DNA of 29,634 nucleotides from Alphaproteobacteria bacterium (GTDB lineage: Bacteria; Pseudomonadota; Alphaproteobacteria; Rs-D84; CACZYB01): NCBI GenBank assembly GCA_016297965.1, contig JAEDDP010000010.1, positions 1 through 29,634 of the forward strand, written 5' to 3'. The notes below the pieces were generated by a model. That model saw only the letters and a program-made list of their open reading frames with translations, was not told the origin of the DNA and searched no databases. Below are positions 14,061-21,983 of the stretch, one piece after another; within the stretch, counting starts at the first letter, position 1, and every line of letters starts with the position of its first letter. Made by a program: the position numbers and the translations under genes.

Positions 14061-16793
14061 ATGACTGATATAAAACTTTCAATTGATAATGATAAAAAGA
14101 CCGAAGAATTAAAAAATTTGAAATCAAAATATGATGATTTTAATCGTGTTTACGGATTCCGAAAAATAAATCCATTATACATATACCTTACTGCCGGTAT
14201 CATAAGCCTCATTTGGCTTGGTATTATTGCCTATTATACAAGCCACAGCATTTATAATTGGTCATCATTATTCAAAATGCTTCCACATGAATTTGGTGGT
14301 TTCCTTGCCGGAATGATTATTCCAATCGGCTTTGTTTGGATGGTTGCCCTATACATTGACCGAAATATGAATTCAAATTATGAACGTGAAGTAATTTATC
14401 CATTCATCCAAAGCATTATTGACCCACACGGCGATACATCCGTAATTACAAAGGTTATCACAAAAAAAATTGAAACCGAAACGGACGAGTTAAAAAAGAC
14501 TATTGATAAATTTGTGGAATATTCAAATAAACTTGCAAATATTCATTCAACCATTTCGGACAAGGTTGATAATACGGTAAGTTCAATGAAACAACATGAA
14601 TTAAGTCTTAAATCAATAACACAAAACCTTAACGATTCAACAAACACCGTTGATGAAAAGACGAAAAATATTTTAAAAATTATTTCTGAAAATATTTCTC
14701 TTTTGGTTGAAACAACAAACAGTGCCGAACAAAAAACCGGTACCATCACACAAAATCTTTTATCCGAAACGGGAAAGCTTGAAACAACAATCAATAAAAC
14801 CGCCCAGGTGGTAGAGGCAATATCAAAAACCATTGATACAAATTCCACACAAATTGAAAATTCCACACGTGAAGCAATATCAAAGGCACACGAAATTGAA
14901 ACAACATTTGATACAATCGGAAACCGACTTGTTTCATCAACCGAACTTGCCGAAACACGAACAAATCAAATTCTTTCAAACATCACCGAAAAATCAAACG
15001 AGGTTATACAGAAATCAAACACCTCTGCCGAACGAATAAATTCAGTAATGGAAAACATCGGCAAGACAATTACAAACATTGAACAAATAAGTCGTGAAAA
15101 CAAACGTGTTTCAAATGATACGATTGAAGCAATCACCATTCAATCAAATAATATGATTGATAACCTTCAAAAACAGGCATCAAAATTTGAAAACAATTCC
15201 AATTCAATTTTGGATATCGTGAATCAGGTTGAAAATAAATTTTCCAGCATTGATAAGGGTATCGGCACAATTTCCGAAAATATAATTTCATATTTCAAAA
15301 ACATTGCAAACGAAATAAATATGCAAAAGGACAACCTTTTCAAAACATCAAGCGAGGTTGCCACAAACATAAATAATATTTCCGAAAAAATTTTGGCGGA
15401 AAAACATAATTTCATTGCATCCATTTCCGATATTAAGCAGGTTGCCGAAAACACAACCCAGGATATGAAAAACTCATCAAACGAAATTGTTGCAACATCA
15501 AATACAATTAAATCTGCGACAAAGGATATAAACGACCTTATGCAAAATTCCAACCAAAACCTTACCGCACAGGCAAAGTTGACATTAAAGGTTGCCACCG
15601 AGGTTAAACAGTCCCTAAATGCGGAAATTGAAAATCTTCAAGATGTGGCAAACGCCGTTTCATCACACAGTCGTCTTGGAGAAATATCTCTTCAAGAAAA
15701 GGGGCATGAGCTTGAAAAAATCACCAATGATTTGGTTGATAAAATTGATGCAATGAACGGAAAAATTTCTGCAACAATACGAAACATTTTAGATTCCAGT
15801 GTAAAGGTTAATGACAAGCTTTCCGGACTTAATGATGACATTTTACAAAAAAGTACCCAAGCAGCCAAAATCATCAACGACAGCGTTGAACGAAGCCTTA
15901 CATCATCAAATAATTTCCGTGAAGTGTCATCATCATTTATGGAAAACAGTACACTTGCAAACACTACCCTAAACAAACTTATTTCCGAATTGAAACAGGA
16001 AAACATAACCCTTGGCAATGCAACAAAATCTGCCCGCGAACTTGTTGGCAATATTTCATCCGAAATGATAAAGGCATCAAAGTCAATTCCAGAACTTTCA
16101 TCAAATATGAATGCGATTGATTTGGGACTTAAAAATACAAATCAAAATATTGAAAAATCAATTGGTATTACAAAGGAAAAAACCAGCGAACTTATCAAAA
16201 ACCTTAACACCATTGAACAACAATTTTCAAAATTTGTAAACGACAAAACATCCGAAATGGAGTATTTAAAAACCAATTCAACCCAGGCAATTACAAAGGT
16301 TGCCGATTACACAAACAAGCTTAATAAGGAGGTAAAGGAAACCCTTTCCGAATTCCAAAAACAATATAAAATCATTGGCGAACTTTCTAATACAAAGGGC
16401 ACACCAAACAATTTTGAGCCCAAAATACAAAGTGAAAATTTCCTTAACGAAGCCGGTTTTATGATTGAAAAATTAAATTCAATTTCCATTGATATTTCAA
16501 ACATCCTTACACCGGAAACTACCGAAGATTTATGGAATAAATACAATGCAGGACACAAGTCTGTATTTACCCGCTATCTTTCAAAGGCACTTGATAAAAA
16601 ACAAATTCTCTCACTTCAAAATTTGGTTAAAACAAATTCATCATTTGCCAACCACGCCCGTGCATTCGTTCGTGAATTTAATTCAATAATATTAAAGGCA
16701 TCAACCACAGATAAAAGTGAAATTTTGGTATCAACATTAACGTCAACCGACATTGGAAAACTTTATCTATTACTTCGTGAAGTTGTGCAATAA
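14061..16793 (+). CDS. Large membrane-anchored coiled-coil protein, function unknown
   Basis: I do not recognise a named family. The 910-residue protein has two hydrophobic segments near the N-terminus (about 40-60, TAGIISLIWLGIIAYY; and 79-98, GGFLAGMIIPIGFVWMVALY). About 690 residues follow, rich in Ser, Thr, Asn, Glu, Lys and Ile, with heptad-like spacing and many relatives of KxxxxIxNIxE, predicting very long coiled coil. The last ~95 residues look globular: LWNKYNAGHKSVFTRYLSKAL, then FANHARAFVREFNSII and IGKLYLLLREV. The coil resembles chemoreceptor cytoplasmic regions in composition, but no signalling hairpin tip or HAMP domain is recognisable. The ATG at 14061 follows AGGGG and lies downstream of a good promoter. 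It is divergent from the SPOR gene and monocistronic. A scaffold for cell shape, polarity or envelope organisation is only a guess. Confidence 0.85.
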   Translation: MTDIKLSIDNDKKTEELKNLKSKYDDFNRVYGFRKINPLYIYLTAGIISLIWLGIIAYYTSHSIYNWSSLFKMLPHEFGGFLAGMIIPIGFVWMVALYIDRNMNSNYEREVIYPFIQSIIDPHGDTSVITKVITKKIETETDELKKTIDKFVEYSNKLANIHSTISDKVDNTVSSMKQHELSLKSITQNLNDSTNTVDEKTKNILKIISENISLLVETTNSAEQKTGTITQNLLSETGKLETTINKTAQVVEAISKTIDTNSTQIENSTREAISKAHEIETTFDTIGNRLVSSTELAETRTNQILSNITEKSNEVIQKSNTSAERINSVMENIGKTITNIEQISRENKRVSNDTIEAITIQSNNMIDNLQKQASKFENNSNSILDIVNQVENKFSSIDKGIGTISENIISYFKNIANEINMQKDNLFKTSSEVATNINNISEKILAEKHNFIASISDIKQVAENTTQDMKNSSNEIVATSNTIKSATKDINDLMQNSNQNLTAQAKLTLKVATEVKQSLNAEIENLQDVANAVSSHSRLGEISLQEKGHELEKITNDLVDKIDAMNGKISATIRNILDSSVKVNDKLSGLNDDILQKSTQAAKIINDSVERSLTSSNNFREVSSSFMENSTLANTTLNKLISELKQENITLGNATKSARELVGNISSEMIKASKSIPELSSNMNAIDLGLKNTNQNIEKSIGITKEKTSELIKNLNTIEQQFSKFVNDKTSEMEYLKTNSTQAITKVADYTNKLNKEVKETLSEFQKQYKIIGELSNTKGTPNNFEPKIQSENFLNEAGFMIEKLNSISIDISNILTPETTEDLWNKYNAGHKSVFTRYLSKALDKKQILSLQNLVKTNSSFANHARAFVREFNSIILKASTTDKSEILVSTLTSTDIGKLYLLLREVVQ

Positions 16794-16795
16794 AA

Positions 16796-16821
16796 GAAAA
16801 AGGGGATTATTCCAAATCCCC
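16796..16821 (-). terminator. Intrinsic terminator of sufS-sufT
   Basis: GGGGATT (16802-16808) pairs with AATCCCC (16815-16821) around a 6-base loop. On the minus strand it is followed by TTTTTC. The sufT stop codon (16807-16809) lies inside the hairpin. On the plus strand there is no T run, so it may not stop the convergent coiled-coil gene. Confidence 0.7.
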
Positions 16822-17253
16822 AAAATTAAAATCAAAATTCAAATCTAAATCTGCAATTTCAAGTTGAAACTTAGCCTCCTCCGACATCTTTGATAAATCC
16901 CATACCGGAGACCAAACGACCTTAACTTCAACTGCGCCAACACCTTCAACCGATGCCACACTTTCGGCAACCCACACCGGTATTTCATCCGCCATCGGAC
17001 ACGTCGGTGCCGTCAGTGTCATAACAATATTTACATCGCCATTTTTTTGTAAATCAATATTATATATAAGCCCAAGATTATACACATCCACATTTATTTC
17101 CGGATCAAATATAAGTTTAAGGGCGTCAATAATCGCATCCTTTTTTTTCAATGGCTTTTGTTTCGGACCAAGTGGTTCACCACGATGTACAATCACATCC
17201 TGTATTTCCTTTACATCGCCATCTATCACAATTTTATCTTTTTCATCAACCAT
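16807..17253 (-). CDS. sufT: SUF-associated Fe-S assembly protein SufT (DUF59/MIP18)
   Basis: SufT-type DUF59 proteins help mature or deliver Fe-S clusters; the exact reaction is unsettled. The 148 residues carry the DUF59 core: DALKLIFDPEINVDVYNLGL, then VNIVMTLTAPTCPMADEIP with its conserved Cys, and VKVVWSPVWDLSKMSEEAK. A polar N-terminal extension ends in KKDAIIDAL. The C-terminus is unusually Asp/Phe-rich (LDLNFDFNFGDLE). The ATG lies 4 bases after the sufS stop, with GAGGTAG inside the sufS end, so it is translationally coupled to sufS. That neighbour supports SufT over the related PaaD branch. Confidence 0.9.
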   Translation of the reverse strand: MVDEKDKIVIDGDVKEIQDVIVHRGEPLGPKQKPLKKKDAIIDALKLIFDPEINVDVYNLGLIYNIDLQKNGDVNIVMTLTAPTCPMADEIPVWVAESVASVEGVGAVEVKVVWSPVWDLSKMSEEAKFQLEIADLDLNFDFNFGDLE

Positions 17254-17257
17254 AAAG

Positions 17258-18451
17258 CTACCTCAATAGCAAAAGCACTTTTTCCAATTCTTCAATAAAC
17301 CTGTCAACATCCGTTTCATCATTATAAATTCCAAACGAAAGACGAATACTGCTGTCAATACCAAAACGATGATGCAAAGGTTCGGCACAATGTTTTCCAA
17401 CACGAACACAAATTCCACGACTGCCAAGCAATGTTCCAACATCAAACGAAGAAATTCCATCAATATAAAAACTTACAATTGAATTTGAATCCTTACCACT
17501 TATGATATGAACACCATCAATTTTTGAAAGCCTTTGTATGGCATAGGAAGTAAGTTCTGCCCCCTCCCGTTCAACATTATCCATTCCAATATTCATCAAA
17601 AAATCAACCGCCACACCAAGTCCAACAACTTCGGCAATCGGAGGAGTTCCCGCCTCAAACTTTGATGGTGGCTCCTTAAACACAACATTATCAAACGAAA
17701 CAGATTCAACCATATCCCCACCAAGTTGATACGGTGGCATTTGCTTTAATAAATCAAGCTTTCCATATAAAACACCAATCCCCGTTGGACCATAAATTTT
17801 GTGTCCGGAAAACGCATAAAAATCAATATCATCACGACTTACATTAACCGCGGAATGAACGGTAAGTTGCGCCCCATCAATCAAAACCTTTGCCCCAACC
17901 TGATGTGCAATTTTCACAATTTCCGGAATATTATTTTTTATACCAATAACATTTGATTGACCGCTTACACAAACAAGTTTCGTTCTTTCCCCAACATTTT
18001 GTTTAAGCCAAGCATAATCAAAATTTCCATCACCAAGCACAGGCAAAAATTTAACCCTTACGCCCTTTTCATTTTCCAAATTTTTCCACGGAAGCATATT
18101 TGAATGATGTTCCAACTCACTCACAATCACTTCATCTCCCGCCATCAAAAGCTTTGAATACGAACCCGCCAAAAGGTTTATCGCATCCGTCGTTCCGCGT
18201 GTAAAAACAATTTCGGATGGACTTTTCGCGCCAATAAATTTTGCAACTTTTTCCCGCACCGCATCATACATTTCACTTGAAACTTCGGACCATTTATAAA
18301 GCCCGCGGTGTATATTTGCATAGGTCTGTGTATAAAAATCATCCATCGCATCAATCACAGATTGAAGCTTTTGGGCGCTTGCCCCGCTATCCAAATAAAC
18401 AATTTTTGGATTTTTTTGAAAAATTGGAAAATATTTTTTTAATTCATTCAT
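17258..18451 (-). CDS. sufS: Cysteine desulfurase SufS
   Basis: SufS releases sulfur from cysteine as an enzyme-bound persulfide for Fe-S assembly, using pyridoxal phosphate. The 397 residues are a class V aminotransferase fold. SELEHHSNMLPW holds the cofactor-stacking His, IDGAQLTVHS the Asp/Gln ligands, and FSGHKIYGPTG the PLP Lys218. RVGKHCAEPLHHRFG gives the catalytic Cys355 in the short loop typical of group II (SufS/CsdA) enzymes. I chose the ATG at 18451, which starts at MNELKKYFPIF near the fold start. The longer frame to 18589 would run across the divergent trxA start. The ribosome site is weak (AGGT). It pairs with sufT; sufB, sufC and sufD are not in this window. Confidence 0.93.
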   Translation of the reverse strand: MNELKKYFPIFQKNPKIVYLDSGASAQKLQSVIDAMDDFYTQTYANIHRGLYKWSEVSSEMYDAVREKVAKFIGAKSPSEIVFTRGTTDAINLLAGSYSKLLMAGDEVIVSELEHHSNMLPWKNLENEKGVRVKFLPVLGDGNFDYAWLKQNVGERTKLVCVSGQSNVIGIKNNIPEIVKIAHQVGAKVLIDGAQLTVHSAVNVSRDDIDFYAFSGHKIYGPTGIGVLYGKLDLLKQMPPYQLGGDMVESVSFDNVVFKEPPSKFEAGTPPIAEVVGLGVAVDFLMNIGMDNVEREGAELTSYAIQRLSKIDGVHIISGKDSNSIVSFYIDGISSFDVGTLLGSRGICVRVGKHCAEPLHHRFGIDSSIRLSFGIYNDETDVDRFIEELEKVLLLLR

Positions 18452-18464
18452 CAAAATATACCTA

Positions 18465-18494
18465 TTGCAATTTTTGTAAAACTTACTATATAAT
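18465..18494 (+). promoter_or_regulatory. Probable trxA promoter with overlapping dyad
   Basis: TTGCAA (18465-18470), 18-base spacer, perfect -10 TATAAT (18489-18494). The -10 is embedded in the dyad TACTATAT-A-ATATAGTA (18484-18500), which could be an operator or simply overlapping promoters for the divergent sufS gene. Confidence 0.55.
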
Positions 18495-18530
18495 ATAGTA
18501 TACATTAAATAAATTAACAAGGAGAAAAAA

Positions 18531-18851
18531 ATGGCATTCACATCAGTAAATGACGAAAATTTTGAGGAAATAGTTTTAAAATCGGACAAGACTGTACTTG
18601 TTGACTTTTGGGCTCAATGGTGTGGTCCATGCAGACAATTTTTACCGGTTGTTGAGGAAGTTTCAAACGAACTTGGGGACAAGGTAAAATTTTGCAAAAT
18701 GAATGTTGATGAGGGACGCCAAACTCCCGCAAAATATGGAATAACTGGTATTCCAACAATCATTATGTTTAAAAACGGTGAGGCAGTTGCAACCAACAGT
18801 GGATCTATGTCAAAAAAGGCATTAACTGACTTCATCAATTCACATTTGTAA
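18531..18851 (+). CDS. trxA: Thioredoxin
   Basis: This is a cytoplasmic disulfide reductase that serves ribonucleotide reductase and other partners and is recycled by thioredoxin reductase. The 106 residues form a single thioredoxin fold with VDFWAQWCGPCRQF, the redox pair Cys31/Cys34 in the classical WCGPC context, and cis-Pro in GIPTIIMFKNGE. There is no signal peptide. AAGGAG precedes the ATG at good spacing. It is divergent from sufS and 55 bases upstream of dksA, probably in one transcript. Confidence 0.96.
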   Translation: MAFTSVNDENFEEIVLKSDKTVLVDFWAQWCGPCRQFLPVVEEVSNELGDKVKFCKMNVDEGRQTPAKYGITGIPTIIMFKNGEAVATNSGSMSKKALTDFINSHL

Positions 18852-18906
18852 AGGATAATTTACAAGCCAAACCATAACAAGAAACAAACTACAAAGGAAA
18901 ACTATT

Positions 18907-19359
18907 ATGGCTAATGAAATGAATAAAATCCTAGATTCAATCGTTCTTCCCGAAGGATACAAGCCATCCGAAAGCGAAGAATATATGTGTCCTATGCAAC
19001 TTGCATATTTTCGGAAAAAACTTCTTGATTGGAAATCCGAACTTATCGCCGGAAGCCAAAACACAATGAAAACTTTGGTTGAGGAAACCTCGGATACCTA
19101 TGGTACCGCCGGTGATGATATTGACCGTGCAAATGACGAGGCATTAAAACAACTTGAACTTCGTACCCGCGACAGGGAAAGAAAGGTAATGGCAAAAATT
19201 GATGCAGCATTAAAAAGAATTGATGACGGCACATTCGGATATTGCGAAATTACCGATGAACCAATTGGACTTAAACGACTTGAAGCAAGACCTATTGCCA
19301 CAATGACACTTGAAGCCCAAGAAGAATACGAAGCAAAGGAAAAGATGTATAATTCTTAA
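18907..19359 (+). CDS. dksA: RNA polymerase-binding transcription factor DksA
   Basis: DksA inserts its coiled coil into the RNA polymerase secondary channel and, with ppGpp, reprograms transcription. The 150 residues include the coiled-coil tip DxxDxA (Asp70, Asp73, Ala75 in GDDIDRANDEA) and the LRTRDRERK stretch. The zinc-finger positions read Cys113-Thr116-Thr134-Ala137 instead of four Cys, while FGYCEITDEPIGLKRLEARP is otherwise conserved. Degenerate fingers of this kind occur in alphaproteobacterial DksA. AAAGGA precedes the ATG. It follows trxA and ends in a strong terminator. rsh, which makes ppGpp, is about 5 kb away. Confidence 0.94.
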   Translation: MANEMNKILDSIVLPEGYKPSESEEYMCPMQLAYFRKKLLDWKSELIAGSQNTMKTLVEETSDTYGTAGDDIDRANDEALKQLELRTRDRERKVMAKIDAALKRIDDGTFGYCEITDEPIGLKRLEARPIATMTLEAQEEYEAKEKMYNS

Positions 19360-19395
19360 AAAAAAGTCCCACTTTTTACGGTGGGATTTTTTTTT
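19360..19395. terminator. Intrinsic terminator of trxA-dksA, probably bidirectional
   Basis: TCCCAC (19367-19372) pairs with GTGGGA (19381-19386) around an 8-base loop, with an A run before and nine T residues after (19387-19395). It lies just after the dksA stop. The flanking A run gives a T run on the minus strand too, so it may also end the 146-residue gene. Confidence 0.85.
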
Positions 19396-19422
19396 AACCT
19401 TTTAACTTTTTGTTAAAGGGAA

Positions 19423-19863
19423 TTATCTTTCATTTTGTTGCTTTTGAATTGCAATTGTTGCATCCAATTCAGCCTTAAACTTTGCAACATTTTCTGGGGA
19501 AACCTTACGTTTCAAATATTTTGCCAACAATTCCTTGTCGCCATCTTTTACCTGAACAACATAAAGAGCAGTCCCATACGAAAGCTTTCCAAAAAACTGT
19601 GGATTACGAATTGAACCATCCATTTTAATCTTACTTTGTTGAAAATAAAATGCCATACGGTCATCAAATTCTTCTTGATTCTTGCGTCTTTCTTCCAACT
19701 TTTTTAGGCTGATTTCTTGATAAACTACATCTGCATTTGCCTCAGTTCCAACATAATCATTTGAAGCATCATATTTGTTAAGCAAAGCGTGTGAACTTGC
19801 CCCACCAACAACAAGACCCGACAAAATAATTGCTCCATAAAACTTTAACTTACGATTTTTCAT
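19423..19863 (-). CDS. Small exported or membrane-anchored protein, unknown
   Basis: Not recognised. The 146 residues begin MKNRKLKFYGAIILSGLVVGG, a basic start and hydrophobic segment that could be a signal peptide (possible cleavage after ASSHA) or an anchor. The rest is hydrophilic: SLKKLEERRKNQEEFDDRM suggests a short coiled coil, FFGKLSYGTALYVVQVKDGD looks like a small strand-rich patch, and the C-terminus is rich in Lys, Glu and Gln. There are no cysteines. AAAGG precedes the ATG. It lies after lnt on the same strand but has its own full-consensus promoter, so it is probably well expressed. Base composition matches its neighbours. Confidence 0.75.
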   Translation of the reverse strand: MKNRKLKFYGAIILSGLVVGGASSHALLNKYDASNDYVGTEANADVVYQEISLKKLEERRKNQEEFDDRMAFYFQQSKIKMDGSIRNPQFFGKLSYGTALYVVQVKDGDKELLAKYLKRKVSPENVAKFKAELDATIAIQKQQNER

Positions 19864-19916
19864 ATTTATACCTTTTTTTATAATAAAAACAATCCTTAAA
19901 ATTAAAAAACAGGAGT

Positions 19917-19945
19917 ATTATAGCCAATTAAGTTTATTTTGTCAA
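19917..19945 (-). promoter_or_regulatory. Perfect-consensus sigma70 promoter of the 146-residue gene
   Basis: Minus strand: -35 TTGACA (19940-19945), 17-base spacer, -10 TATAAT (19917-19922): both hexamers are exact consensus. The leader should be about 45-50 bases. It starts about 20 bases past the lnt stop. Confidence 0.88.
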
Positions 19946-19963
19946 TATATTTCAACAACTAAT

Positions 19964-21526
19964 TTATTTTTGTTTTTTCTTTGTAAAATCAAGATATTGC
20001 CACAAACGAAACTGCAAAACAAAGACAATAAAACAGAAAATAATAAACGGAAAATTGCCAAATTTTGAAAACAAAGTCGCCGAAACCCTTGCCGGTAAAA
20101 CAAAATCCTTTACCGCATATCCCGAAAACTTTTCTTCCAACACAGCATTTATTGCATCCCGTTCAAACCCAAGTGGCGACACAACCGAAACCGCCTTTCC
20201 ACCAACGGCACCATCATTTGACACACGGATAAGGGATACCCCCTCCTCAACTGCCCTAAATTTGGAAAGGGCGAAATGTTGATACTTTCCACTTTCACCA
20301 AACCACGCATCATTGGAAATGTTTATAAGGGCATCAATACCATCCGCAATAAACAAACCGGAAAAAATAACTTCATAACAAATAAGTGGTAAAAACTTTT
20401 GTTCGCCAATAATAAAGGCTTCACGTTTTTCCCCCTTTGAAAAATCCTTTACCCCAGCGGTAAACTTTTTAAATGGAATAAATCGTTTAAACGGAATGTA
20501 TTCTCCAAATGGAACAAGATGTTTTTTATCATAAACATACTGCACCCCATCACGATTAAGCACCGCAAACGAATTATACACATCGTAATCCTCACTCACC
20601 TCATCAAAATTGTCATACCGGTTAAACCCAACAACAAGCGAAGATTTATCATTATTAAAGTTTGAATAAATCATCTGGTAATACCCATTATTCGTCAAAT
20701 CATACGGCGAAGATGTTTCCGGCAAAACAAATAAATCAATATCCTTCCATCCATCAAGTTTGATAAGCTTTTCATACACATCCACAACATTTCTGTTATA
20801 TACAAGGTGTTGAGGAATATTTGCATCAATAAGTCGCAATTTAAAATCATTATCCCGAATGTCAGAATATTTATGAATTCGCCATCCACCAAAACAAACC
20901 ACAAATAAACAAAGGCACACTGCACCCAACACATTGTAATTTTTCCAATCTTTTTTATATAAAAGGAGGTAAGGCAACGACAAAACAAACACCGTCATAA
21001 AGGTCAATGCATACGGGCCGAACAAACTTAAAGATTGTAAAACAACAGGAACATCCGCCCATACAAGGGCAATTGGATTCCACGGAAGTCCGGTAAAAAT
21101 CCACCCCCTTACCCATTCAAAAAACGCAACCGACACCGCAAACATAAAATAGCGATACTTTGGTTTTGTTTTAAAAACGACAATTCCCGAAAATTCAATA
21201 AACAGTGTCAAAAATGCCGTAAGCAAAAACAAACAGGTATACGACAAAAACTGCACCAAGATACTCGGCATATTTTCCAAAAAATAAAACGGTTTTAAAA
21301 TCCAACTGAATGCTAAAATATATGAAATCTCCGAAAGCCAAAACATTTTCCAAAATGCCTGCCTTGCGGACCTTGATTTATCAATCAAATATAATAAGTA
21401 CGAAAGATAAAGGGAAAGACATAAAACCGAAACAATCGGATACATCATATTAAACGGAGGATAAACAAAGCCCCCCAACAATCCAACAATAAAAAAGAAT
21501 AATTTATTCTTCATACGGATTTGCAA
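19964..21526 (-). CDS. lnt: Apolipoprotein N-acyltransferase
   Basis: Lnt adds the third acyl chain to the N-terminal cysteine of lipoproteins in the inner membrane, needed for sorting to the outer membrane. The 520 residues have several N-terminal hydrophobic segments (about 8-210). A periplasmic nitrilase-like domain carries the Glu-Lys-Cys triad: Glu270 in VLPETSSP, Lys334 in YDKKHLVPFGEY and Cys383 in LICYEVIF. A final hydrophobic segment lies near 490. The start could be the TTG at 21526, 7 bases after AAGGGGA, or the ATG at 21514 (MKNKLFFF), which overlaps ybeY less but lacks a well-placed ribosome site. I prefer the TTG. It overlaps the ybeY end, so the two are coupled. Confidence 0.93.
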   Translation of the reverse strand: MQIRMKNKLFFFIVGLLGGFVYPPFNMMYPIVSVLCLSLYLSYLLYLIDKSRSARQAFWKMFWLSEISYILAFSWILKPFYFLENMPSILVQFLSYTCLFLLTAFLTLFIEFSGIVVFKTKPKYRYFMFAVSVAFFEWVRGWIFTGLPWNPIALVWADVPVVLQSLSLFGPYALTFMTVFVLSLPYLLLYKKDWKNYNVLGAVCLCLFVVCFGGWRIHKYSDIRDNDFKLRLIDANIPQHLVYNRNVVDVYEKLIKLDGWKDIDLFVLPETSSPYDLTNNGYYQMIYSNFNNDKSSLVVGFNRYDNFDEVSEDYDVYNSFAVLNRDGVQYVYDKKHLVPFGEYIPFKRFIPFKKFTAGVKDFSKGEKREAFIIGEQKFLPLICYEVIFSGLFIADGIDALINISNDAWFGESGKYQHFALSKFRAVEEGVSLIRVSNDGAVGGKAVSVVSPLGFERDAINAVLEEKFSGYAVKDFVLPARVSATLFSKFGNFPFIIFCFIVFVLQFRLWQYLDFTKKKQK

Positions 21527-21983
21527 TTTTAAGTCCCCTTAAAATTTTTATTTCAAAAAACTCCATTTCATTCGCTTCATCATCAGTCAAATGATCAAAT
21601 CCCAAAAGGTGTAAAATTCCATGACAAAGCAAATGTGCATAATGATTTTTAACGGTAATATTTTGTTCCTTTGCCTCACGGATAAGGGTATCAATTGACA
21701 TCACAATATCCCCAAGCAAAAGTTCATCCCCCGTTTCAAAGGAAAGTACATTTGTCGGTTTATCCTTTCCCCTGTACTCCCTGTTAAACTGTTGAACTTC
21801 CTTGTCATTCGTAAGCATTACATTCACTTCCATCCCGCGAACAATCGGATGGTGAAGGACCTTAAAACATTCGGCAACAACCTTATCCGAAAACTTTTCA
21901 ATATTCGGAATATGTTTTTTCCACTTTTTATTTTTAATAATAAAGGAAAGATTTACTTTTTTTCTGTTAAAGAAGAAGAACAT
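21504..21983 (-). CDS. ybeY: Endoribonuclease YbeY (rRNA maturation)
   Basis: YbeY is a zinc-dependent RNase involved in 16S rRNA 3'-end maturation and ribosome quality control. The 159 residues contain the metal site HGILHLLGFDH (His121, His125, His131) and the conserved FNREYRGKDKPTNVLSFE with its Arg. The start has an unusual FFFFNRKK stretch. I keep the ATG at 21983 because GGAGG sits 10 bases upstream, although this puts 31 bases of overlap with the end of mlaD. The end overlaps lnt. Many alphaproteobacteria have phoH and corC around ybeY; here only the ybeY-lnt link remains. Confidence 0.93.
   Translation of the reverse strand: MFFFFNRKKVNLSFIIKNKKWKKHIPNIEKFSDKVVAECFKVLHHPIVRGMEVNVMLTNDKEVQQFNREYRGKDKPTNVLSFETGDELLLGDIVMSIDTLIREAKEQNITVKNHYAHLLCHGILHLLGFDHLTDDEANEMEFFEIKILRGLKIANPYEE

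Noticed and set aside
14061..16793. Identification of the coiled-coil protein as a methyl-accepting chemotaxis protein
   Set aside because: Composition and heptads are similar, but there is no recognisable periplasmic sensor, HAMP domain or conserved signalling hairpin tip.
18452..18589. Longer sufS frame starting at 18589
   Set aside because: It would overlap the start of the divergent trxA gene and its promoter, and adds residues not found in SufS proteins.
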